Part shown: positions 20,184-26,334 of the stretch, in pieces
Layout: each line of letters opens with the position of its first letter
How positions within the stretch are numbered: the stretch's first letter is position 1
NCBI GenBank assembly: GCA_049647585.1
Contig: JBARXY010000010.1
Span: 1 to 26,334, forward strand
DNA length: 26,334 nt
DNA from: JAGQSZ01 sp049647585
GTDB lineage: Bacteria > Actinomycetota > Acidimicrobiia > Acidimicrobiales > Microtrichaceae
Direction: 5' to 3'
Position numbers and translations under genes: made by a program
The notes under the pieces: model-generated
Told to the model about the DNA's origin: nothing
Database searches by the model: none
Seen by the model: only the letters and a program-made list of their open reading frames with translations

Positions 20184-23038
20184 TTGTCGGACTTCGACTC
20201 GCCACCGCCGAGGTCCGAGGCCTCGGCCAGCTTCGCCGGCGTGATTGCGGTGCCCGACTTCTTTTTGGCCGCTGCCTTCTTCGCAGGCGACTTCTTGGCA
20301 CCGGCCTTCTTGGCGGCTGACTTCTTCTTCGCCGGAGCCTTCTTCTTGGCCGCAGCTTTCTTCTTCTTGGCCGGACCACGAGCCCGACGGTCCTCAAGAA
20401 GCTCGAGCGCCCGCTCCATGGTCAGCTCTTCGACGGAGTCGCCCTTGCGCAAACTCGCGTTGGTTTCGCCATCGGTCACGTACGGTCCAAAGCGACCGTC
20501 CTTGACCACGATCGGCTTCTTGGAGTCAGGGTCCTCACCCATCTCACGCAACGGGCCCTTGGGGGTTCCCTGACCACGGCGACGCTTGGGCTCGGAGAAG
20601 ATCTTCAGCGCCTCATCGAGCGTGACGGTCAGGATCTGCGCTTCGGTCTCCAGGGACCTGCTGTCGGTCCCCTTCTTTATATAAGGACCGAATTTGCCGT
20701 TGAGAGCAACGATCTCTTCGTTGTCCGCGGGGTCAACACCGACGCTTCGTGGCAGTGCCAGTAGGGGAAGCACGTCGTCAAGGGTGACGGTCGCCGGATC
20801 CATGTCCTGGAACAGGCTGGCGGTACGCGGCTTGGTATCACTGGCGTCATCATGGACGCCTTCCTGGACATACGGGCCGAACCTGCCGGCCTTGAGATTG
20901 ACCTCCAGCCCGGTCTCCGGGTGGACACCCAGAACACGGTCGCCGGCGGGAGCCTCAAGCAATTCGACCGCCCGCTCGACGGTCAGCTCATCCGGCGGGA
21001 TGTCGTCGGGAATGCTCGCCCGTTGGCTCTCCTCCTCGCTAATGACCCGTTCCAGATAAGGGCCATAGCGGCCAACACGGGCAACGATCGGCCGTCCCTC
21101 GGAATCCATGCCCAGCGGGATCGAATTGACCGCACGAGCGTCGATCTCTCCCAGGTTCGACTCGACCATCGCCTTGAGCCCCGGCTGCAGTTTCTCGCCG
21201 GTGTCGACCTCGATACCGAAGTAGAACCGAGCGAGCCACGCCTCGAGCTGGGCTGAGCCGGCGGCGATGTCGTCGAGTTCTGCTTCCATCCGAGCGGTGA
21301 ACGCGTAGTCGACCAGATGCTCGAAATGCTGTTCGAGCAGACCCACGACCGCGAAAGCGGTGAGGCTCGGGATCAGCGCTGTGCCCTTCTTCCAGACGTA
21401 GCCACGGTTCTGGATGGTCGAGATCGTCGCCGCGTAGGTCGAGGGCCGACCGACACCCATCTCTTCAAGACGCTTCACCAGCGAGGCTTCGGTGAAACGT
21501 GCCGGGGGCTGGGTCTCGTGGGAGTTCGCGTCGAGTGAATCGACCGCTATCGCGTCGCCCTCGGCCATGTTCGGGAGGACTCGTTCCTGGTCATCGAGTG
21601 CTTCGTCGGGGTCGTCGGATCCTTCGACGTAGGCACGAAGGAACCCGGGGAACAGAATCGTCCGACCCGACGCGGCGAAGACCGCTTCTCGGTCATCGGC
21701 GGTCGCGGTGACCAGGCGGACCTGCACCGATTCGCCGCGGGCGTCGTTCATCTGGGAGGCGACCGTGCGCTGCCAGATCAGCTCATAGAGCTTGAGTTCG
21801 GAAGTGTTCAGCTGTCCCGAAACCTGCTCGGGGGTTCGGAAGGTATCTCCGGCCGGGCGGATCGCCTCGTGGGCCTCCTGGGCGTTCTTCACCTTGTTGG
21901 CGTAGACCCGCGGCTTGCTCGGCAGATAGTCCTGGCCGTAGCGCTCAAGGATCTGTGACCGGGCGGCGTTCAAGGCGGTTTCGGACAGGCTCGACGAGTC
22001 GGTCCTCATGTAGGTGATGAAACCGTTCTCATACAGACGCTGCGCGGTCGACATCGCCTGTGAGGCCGACATGCGCAGCTTGCGACCGGCCTCCTGTTGC
22101 AGGGTCGAGGTCATGAACGGCGGGGCCGGTCGACGTGTATAGGGCTTGCGCTCGACGGAACGAACCTTGACCGGCCTGTCACGCAACGCGTCACGCACCG
22201 CAGTGGCAGCTGCCTCGTCGAGCAGCAGCGGTGGCCGCTTGGCTGACGAGCCGGAAGACTTCCCGTCCGCCTCAGGAGCCTGGCCGCCAGATGAGGCGGT
22301 GAGCTGCCCGTCGGAACCGAAATCCTTGCCTGTCGCCAATCGTGCCCCGTCGAGTTCGATGAGCGTTCCGGTGAACTGAGTCTGATCCTTGGCCGGAGCG
22401 GCGTGACGCATTCTTGCCTGCAGGTCCCACCAACCGGCGGAATGGAAGGCCATCCGGTCTCGCTCACGCTGGACGATCACTCGGGTCGCCACCGACTGCA
22501 CACGACCTGCGGACAGCCCCCGCATGATCTTCTTCCAGAGGACCGGCGAGACCTCGAAGCCGTAGAGCCGGTCCATGATCCGTCGGGCTTCCTGGGCGTC
22601 GACAAGATCTCGGTCGAGGTCGCGGGGATTGGCGATCGCGTTCAGGATCGCGGATTCGGTGATCTCGTGGAACACCATCCGCTTGACCGGCACCTTGGGT
22701 TTGAGGACTTCGAGCAGGTGCCAGGCAATGGCTTCCCCTTCGCGATCCTCATCCGTCGCGAGATAGAGCTCGTCGGCGTCCTTCAATAGGGCCTTCAGAT
22801 GTCGGACGTGGTCCTTCTTGTCGGCGTTGATGACGTAGATCGGCTTGAAGTGGTTGTCGGTGTCCACACCGAGACGGGCCCACTTCTCTCCCTTGTACTC
22901 CTTGGGGATCTCGGCCGCGTTCTGCGGAAGGTCCCGTATATGACCGATTGAGGATTCGACCTGGTAACCATCACCCAAAAAACGGGCGATGGTTCGGGCC
23001 TTGGCTGGTGACTCGACGATGACAAGCGGGTTTCCCAC
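20180..23038 (-). CDS. topA: DNA topoisomerase I (type IA)
   Basis: Relaxes negative supercoils. It is 952 residues. The Toprim domain is at the N-terminus (LVIVESPAKARTIARFLG; acidic motif TDEDREGEA at 95-103). The active-site tyrosine is Y343 in GFITYMRTDSSSL, and GVGRPSTYA lies in the hinge region. After about residue 590 come several repeats containing GRFGPYV or GKFGPYI, the actinobacterial-type C-terminal repeats in place of zinc fingers. The last 60 or so residues form a Lys/Ala/Pro-rich tail (about 20 KK pairs) that likely binds DNA. A Ser/Gly linker is present near 240-270. The GTG start fits a leaderless promoter. Confidence 0.97.
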   Translation of the reverse strand: MGNPLVIVESPAKARTIARFLGDGYQVESSIGHIRDLPQNAAEIPKEYKGEKWARLGVDTDNHFKPIYVINADKKDHVRHLKALLKDADELYLATDEDREGEAIAWHLLEVLKPKVPVKRMVFHEITESAILNAIANPRDLDRDLVDAQEARRIMDRLYGFEVSPVLWKKIMRGLSAGRVQSVATRVIVQRERDRMAFHSAGWWDLQARMRHAAPAKDQTQFTGTLIELDGARLATGKDFGSDGQLTASSGGQAPEADGKSSGSSAKRPPLLLDEAAATAVRDALRDRPVKVRSVERKPYTRRPAPPFMTSTLQQEAGRKLRMSASQAMSTAQRLYENGFITYMRTDSSSLSETALNAARSQILERYGQDYLPSKPRVYANKVKNAQEAHEAIRPAGDTFRTPEQVSGQLNTSELKLYELIWQRTVASQMNDARGESVQVRLVTATADDREAVFAASGRTILFPGFLRAYVEGSDDPDEALDDQERVLPNMAEGDAIAVDSLDANSHETQPPARFTEASLVKRLEEMGVGRPSTYAATISTIQNRGYVWKKGTALIPSLTAFAVVGLLEQHFEHLVDYAFTARMEAELDDIAAGSAQLEAWLARFYFGIEVDTGEKLQPGLKAMVESNLGEIDARAVNSIPLGMDSEGRPIVARVGRYGPYLERVISEEESQRASIPDDIPPDELTVERAVELLEAPAGDRVLGVHPETGLEVNLKAGRFGPYVQEGVHDDASDTKPRTASLFQDMDPATVTLDDVLPLLALPRSVGVDPADNEEIVALNGKFGPYIKKGTDSRSLETEAQILTVTLDEALKIFSEPKRRRGQGTPKGPLREMGEDPDSKKPIVVKDGRFGPYVTDGETNASLRKGDSVEELTMERALELLEDRRARGPAKKKKAAAKKKAPAKKKSAAKKAGAKKSPAKKAAAKKKSGTAITPAKLAEASDLGGGESKSDK

Positions 23039-23045
23039 GGGTGAC

Positions 23046-23074
23046 AGCTAACGAAGCGCTGGGCCCAATGTCAA
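23046..23074 (-). promoter_or_regulatory. Promoter of the topA-tmk-holB operon
   Basis: A consensus -35 TTGACA (23074-23069), a 17-bp spacer and TTAGCT as -10 (23051-23046). The GTG of topA begins 7 nt after the -10 and no Shine-Dalgarno precedes it, so the transcript is probably leaderless. Confidence 0.55.
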
Positions 23075-23124
23075 ACAACTCTTCAATCCGTCTTCGATCG
23101 GGTCCACGGCCGGTGGCGCTCAGA

Positions 23125-23130
23125 TAGGTT
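23125..23130 (+). promoter_or_regulatory. Putative -10 of the acyl-CoA dehydrogenase gene
   Basis: TAGGTT fits TANNNT and is followed by 7 nt before the ATG at 23138, with no Shine-Dalgarno. It shows the same leaderless geometry as topA, which is divergent across the same 99-bp gap. No clear -35 is seen. Confidence 0.35.
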
Positions 23131-23137
23131 CAACAGC

Positions 23138-24358
23138 ATGAGTTTCGAACCCAGTGAACGTGGTCGCGACCTGATAGCCCGCCTCGAGGACTTCATGGAC
23201 TCCGAGGTCTACCCGGCCGAAGCCACCTACGAGCAGCAGATGGCGGAACTCGGTGACGTGCACGGTCACCCCCAGATCATCGAGGACCTCAAGGCGTCAG
23301 CCCGTGACCGTGGACTGTGGAATCTGTTCATGCCGCATGCGACCGAGTGGACCCCGGACCCGGTTTCGAACCTGGACTATGCGTACCTCGCCGAGATCTC
23401 GGGGCGCTCGAGTGGGCTCGCTCCGGAAGCCATGAACTGCGCGGCACCCGATACCGGCAACATGGAAGTGCTGACCCTCTTCGGCAGCGACGCCCAGAAA
23501 GAAGAGTGGCTGGTTCCGCTGCTCAACGGTGAGATCCGCTCGGCGTTCGCCATGACCGAACCCGACGTCGCGTCCTCGGACGCCACGAACATCTCGATGA
23601 GCATCGAACGCGACGGGGACTCCTACGTACTCAACGGCCGCAAATGGTGGACATCGGGCGCGGCGTCGGAGCGCTGCAAGGTGATGATCGTCATGGGCAA
23701 AACCAACCCGGACGCACCGCGACACCTGCAACAGTCCATGATCCTAGTTCCCTTCGACACCCCCGGGGTTACCAAGGTCCGGAACCTTCCGGTCTTCGGA
23801 TATCAGGACCGCGAGGGTCACTGCGAGGTCGACTTCGACAACGTCCGTGTGCCGGTGACCAACCTGATCGGCCAAGAGGGCGGGGGCTTCGGAATCGCCC
23901 AAGCCCGCTTGGGCCCCGGCCGGATCCATCACTGCATGCGCTGCATCGGAATCGCGGAACGGGCACTCGAACTCATGTGTCGGCGTGTCACCAGCCGGGT
24001 TGCGTTCGGCGGGCCGTTGTCCAATCAAGGAGTCATCCGCGAGTGGATCGCGGACTCCCGCATCGAAATCGAACAGGCCCGACTCCTGACGCTCAAGGCC
24101 GCGTGGCTGATGGACACCGCCGGGTCCAAGGGCGCTGCCGTCGAAATCTCGGCCATCAAGATCGTCGCCCCCAACACCGCTCTGCGGGTCGTCGATCGGG
24201 CCATCCAGGCTCACGGAGGCGGCGGTGTCTCGGACGACTTCCCGCTGGCCCGCATGTATGCCGGGCTACGCACCCTCCGTTTCGCGGACGGCCCCGACGA
24301 GGTTCACCGTCGCCAGGTCGCCCGCACCGAACTGAACCGCTACGCCGACACTCAATAG
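23138..24358 (+). CDS. Acyl-CoA dehydrogenase (ACAD10/11-like subfamily)
   Basis: FAD-dependent alpha,beta-dehydrogenase of acyl-CoA esters, 406 residues. The FAD/substrate signature AFAMTEPDVASSDATNI is near residues 136-152, KWWTSGA follows, then the helical C-terminal domain with HHCMRCIGIAERALELM, RVAFG and QAHGGGGVSDDFPLARMYAGLR. Near the C-terminus, FADGPDEVH (382-390) replaces the YEG-type segment that carries the catalytic Glu in medium-chain enzymes. D384 is the residue that aligns with it, with E388 nearby. The same ADGPDEVH signature is known from human ACAD11, so this is a subfamily trait and not a defect. The substrate chain length is unknown. It is a single gene, followed by insertion-sequence debris. 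Confidence 0.93.
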   Translation: MSFEPSERGRDLIARLEDFMDSEVYPAEATYEQQMAELGDVHGHPQIIEDLKASARDRGLWNLFMPHATEWTPDPVSNLDYAYLAEISGRSSGLAPEAMNCAAPDTGNMEVLTLFGSDAQKEEWLVPLLNGEIRSAFAMTEPDVASSDATNISMSIERDGDSYVLNGRKWWTSGAASERCKVMIVMGKTNPDAPRHLQQSMILVPFDTPGVTKVRNLPVFGYQDREGHCEVDFDNVRVPVTNLIGQEGGGFGIAQARLGPGRIHHCMRCIGIAERALELMCRRVTSRVAFGGPLSNQGVIREWIADSRIEIEQARLLTLKAAWLMDTAGSKGAAVEISAIKIVAPNTALRVVDRAIQAHGGGGVSDDFPLARMYAGLRTLRFADGPDEVHRRQVARTELNRYADTQ

Positions 24359-24454
24359 GGCTGGATCGGCACTGCGTGTTTGTTGAGATGTCCACAACTT
24401 GCGGATAAGTCCATGGGACCGACGCACGCCGCTCCTCACTGCCGTTCCTGGACA

Positions 24455-24832
24455 GCTTGGAAAGTAGGCGACCCGAAAGGCGAGGTCCGCATGACCTGGC
24501 ACGCGAAAGAAACTCTCCGTGGCATTTACCCGATCGAGGAACCCGCCGACGCCGAGGAGCTCATCGATCAGTTGATCAGCGAGTTTCTCAACAAGGCTCA
24601 CCCAGTCGAGGTCCAAGCCCTCGGACGGACACTACGAACCTGGCGAGAACAGATCCTCGCCTGGCATCAAGCCCGCGTTTCGAACGGACCGACTGAAGCC
24701 ACCAACAACCTCATCAAAAGGACCAAGAGAGTCGGCTTCGGATTCCGCCACTTCAACAACTACCGGACCCGCGTCCTGCTCTACACCGGCAAACCCAACT
24801 GGGACCTGCTCGCGACAGTTGCACCCCGGTGA
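24455..24832 (+). mobile_element. ISL3-type transposase, C-terminal fragment
   Basis: From about 24455 the frame reads AWKVGDPKGEVRMTWHAKET and ends with SNGPTEATNNLIKRTKRVGF and YTGKPNWDLLA. This is the C-terminal end of the DDE domain of ISL3-family transposases, including the last catalytic Glu (GPTEATN). Some 300 N-terminal residues are missing. No terminal inverted repeat is visible. The frame stays open upstream to 24380, but that part is unrelated. Non-functional remnant. The gap 24359-24454 shows no gene. Confidence 0.8.
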
Positions 24833-25117
24833 AATCCGAAGAGCCCGCTTCCTTCAGCAGAAGATTCCGGTCTGCCAACTCGACATCGCCTCGATTTCGG
24901 AGGGAACAGGACTGTGAACTCGATGCTCTACATAGCGTCAACCACCAAGGGACGAGACCAACCCGAAGCACAGTCATACCTCGATCGGAAAACCGCCGAA
25001 GGGAAGACTCGACGCGAGGCCCGGCGAGCCCACAAAGGACACCTCGCCAACCGGGTCATCCGCCGGATGTGGCGTGATGACAAGCGCCGCCAGAATCAAC
25101 AACCGATCGCGGCTTGA
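24833..25117 (+). mobile_element. IS110-type transposase, C-terminal fragment
   Basis: The frame is open from 24833, immediately after the ISL3-fragment stop codon, to a TGA at 25115-25117. It reads SAEDSGLPTRHRLDFGGNRT, then NSMLYIAS and YLDRKTAEGKTRREA. This is the pattern of the C-terminal domain of IS110/IS1111 transposases (SSG…HRL..GGNR.LN, then Y..R…GK..REA). A GTG at 24914 could start only the last 67 residues, and the N-terminal DEDD domain is absent. Remnant. Confidence 0.75.
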
Positions 25118-25176
25118 CAAGGAAGCGTGCATCAGTCCAGTCCAGCTGCGGCCGTGGTGTGTGACTGGCTACCCCA

Positions 25177-25689
25177 TCAATATATCCGAATAATCCTCTG
25201 CCACCAGCTACGGATGGGGTGTGAACTCGACACTATTTGTTCGCTCCTCACCCGACTCCAGTTGCCATTTGAATGTTCGATGAGCTGGCGGAGAAAGAGC
25301 TGAGCATCTTCAAACGGCATCGCTTCAACTACGAATGGCTCGCCTTCGGACGGGAGGATCTCCACGACGTGCATGAATTTACCGTATACCGTTCGCATTC
25401 CAAACGGCTTTGATAGGTCCAGCTGGTGGCGGCGCCAAACGTTTCTGACGGTTAGGACCGACCCATGAATATCAAATGATACGAAGCAGACTGCACGAAT
25501 ATTTATGAATGCCAGAGTGGTGGCGAGTAGTCCGAGGTTTAGCTGCAAAATTTGGAGAGCTAGTGAATCTGAGATCAGCCGAATCAACAAGTATATTGAC
25601 CCGCTCAAGAGGGCTAGTACTAGGACCTCAGGACAGTGTTCGAGTCTGGCGATACTTAAGCCGTAGTTGAGTCGCTGATGGGTGTGCAT
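25177..25689 (-). CDS. Two-helix membrane protein, possible immunity protein of an RHS toxin
   Basis: 170 residues from the ATG at 25689. Two hydrophobic segments lie near residues 20-41 (VLVLALLSGSIYLLIRLIS) and 45-70 (LQILQLNLGLLATTLAFINI). A soluble C-terminal part of about 100 residues follows, with beta-rich strands (VCFVSFDIHGSVLTVRNVW, HVVEILPSEGEPFVVEAM) and a helix; a PH-like fold is possible. The frame is open to 25740, but the extra residues overlap the preceding RHS-tip frame. Codon use and GC content are clearly lower than in the operon genes, suggesting transfer. The start lies 8 nt after the stop of the RHS-tip frame, the position immunity genes take. No family recognised. Confidence 0.55.
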   Translation of the reverse strand: MHTHQRLNYGLSIARLEHCPEVLVLALLSGSIYLLIRLISDSLALQILQLNLGLLATTLAFINIRAVCFVSFDIHGSVLTVRNVWRRHQLDLSKPFGMRTVYGKFMHVVEILPSEGEPFVVEAMPFEDAQLFLRQLIEHSNGNWSRVRSEQIVSSSHPIRSWWQRIIRIY

Positions 25690-25697
25690 GGGATCAA

Positions 25698-26334
25698 CTA
25701 CTTCACAATCTGCGACGCAGCGACTCCGGCCCCTACCCATCCAAGGTTTTTCATAAATTGCTGGCGGGCAGCTGAGTTGAGTAGATAGTCACCCCAGACA
25801 CCTGCGGCTGGATTAGTAGTCAAGAGATATCGCTGGCTCAGTTTGGGCGAATACGAGCCGACCTCAAAGGAAGCGCTATCGATGCCAACTCGATCGTGCT
25901 CCCGATGAGAAAGCCCGGTTGCCTAATGGCCTTGGCGTATCCTCCCCAGGAGCGTGCATCATTATGGATATTCTATGATGCAGTCGCTGAAGATGCCAGT
26001 CCACAACCCAGTGCGTTAGCAAGTGAGCAGGCTGATAGGACTAGTACTCCTTGAACAATTGGATTCCTTGTTAGGCCTGCACCCCGGCATCCACCGCTTG
26101 AGTTGTGACCCGCTAGGCAAAAGAGGCCGTTTAGGTCGGTTTAGTTGATTGGGTCGGTCACATATCCGTAGTCGTTGTTGGTGCCGCCTTCTATGGGGTC
26201 GATTTCTAGGAATCGTCCGAGTATGGGGTGGTATTGGCGGGCTCCCATCTCGATTACGGGCTGCAAACCGGCGGCGTGTTCGAGGGGCCGGGAGTGTCCG
26301 CCCATCCATGTGTCATCAAAATCACCGGGCCTGG
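25698..26334 (-). pseudogene. RHS/YD-repeat protein, C-terminal end, broken (runs off window edge)
   Basis: From the window edge the minus strand reads IEMGARQYHPILGRFLEIDP, then EGGTNNDYGYVTDPIN and a TAA (26143-26141). This is the RHS-repeat-associated core motif. In intact proteins the following residues would be of the kind xDLNGL, and the frame indeed resumes as TDLNGLFCLAGH after the stop, consistent with a CAA-to-TAA change. The same frame has a second stop at 25975-25973 and a third at 25840-25838. A different frame is open from 25922 to a TAG at 25700-25698 and ends AARQQFMKNLGWVGAGVAAS. The variable toxin tip is thus interrupted by two nonsense codons and at least one frameshift. 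Confidence 0.75.

Noticed and set aside
23569..24358. Acyl-CoA dehydrogenase as catalytically dead because the usual YEG glutamate is absent
   Set aside because: ADGPDEVH is a known subfamily signature of ACAD10/11-like enzymes, so this is not evidence of inactivity.
24388..24396. DnaA-box-like ATGTCCACA near the transposase fragment
   Set aside because: A single imperfect match to TTATCCACA with no cluster of boxes, AT-rich region or dnaA/dnaN neighbour.

Overview
The window is a GC-rich, gene-dense bacterial chromosome segment with many GTG starts and 4-8 nt stop/start overlaps. The clpC / lysS / coaX / panC / DUF2520 / folK-folB-folP-folE / hpt / tilS block, followed by a DUF2342 metalloprotease, is the arrangement typical of Actinomycetota. 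My inference is a deep-branching lineage such as Acidimicrobiia rather than a mycobacterium or streptomycete. No taxonomic marker (rRNA) is present, so this rests on gene content and order.

Left edge (1-2820): the 5' end of clpC on the minus strand; divergent from it, a long-chain polyprenyl diphosphate synthase; a small ABM-fold protein on the minus strand; and a plus-strand iron-storage pair, bfd and bfr. bfd has a DtxR/IdeR-like box over a leaderless-type promoter. Bfr has Asp in place of the ferroxidase ligand His54.

Core (2821-17546, all minus strand): a metabolic super-operon. In transcription order: a small one-helix membrane protein, DUF2342 metalloprotease, tilS, hpt, folE, folP, a protein-phosphatase-like protein whose P-loop cysteine is replaced, folB, folK, a Rossmann/DUF2520 reductase (probable ketopantoate reductase), panC, nadB, nadC, coaX, lysS and an ABC-transporter ATPase. 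The genes supply tetrahydrofolate, pantothenate/CoA and NAD(P), plus purine salvage, tRNA-Ile2 lysidine and Lys-tRNA. ftsH and panD, which commonly sit in this block in actinobacteria, are absent. Two of the enzymes carry low-complexity inserts encoded by minisatellites. The only long gap (10025-10418) lies between the DUF2520 gene and panC; it contains three stem-loops and a 14-bp-periodic repeat array.

Island at a tRNA (17636-18320): next to the 3' end of tRNA-Thr(CGU) lie an intact MntA-type nucleotidyltransferase antitoxin, a 40-codon stump of its HepT (HEPN) toxin, and a second decayed copy of the antitoxin tail.

Right part (18460-24358): holB, tmk and topA form a tightly overlapped minus-strand operon with a visible promoter. 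Divergent from it is an acyl-CoA dehydrogenase.

Right edge (24359-26334): a decayed accessory region. It has an ISL3-type transposase fragment abutting an IS110-type fragment, a lower-GC two-helix membrane protein, and the broken C-terminal end of an RHS/YD-repeat protein. The membrane protein starts 8 nt after the last RHS-tip reading frame, as an immunity gene would.
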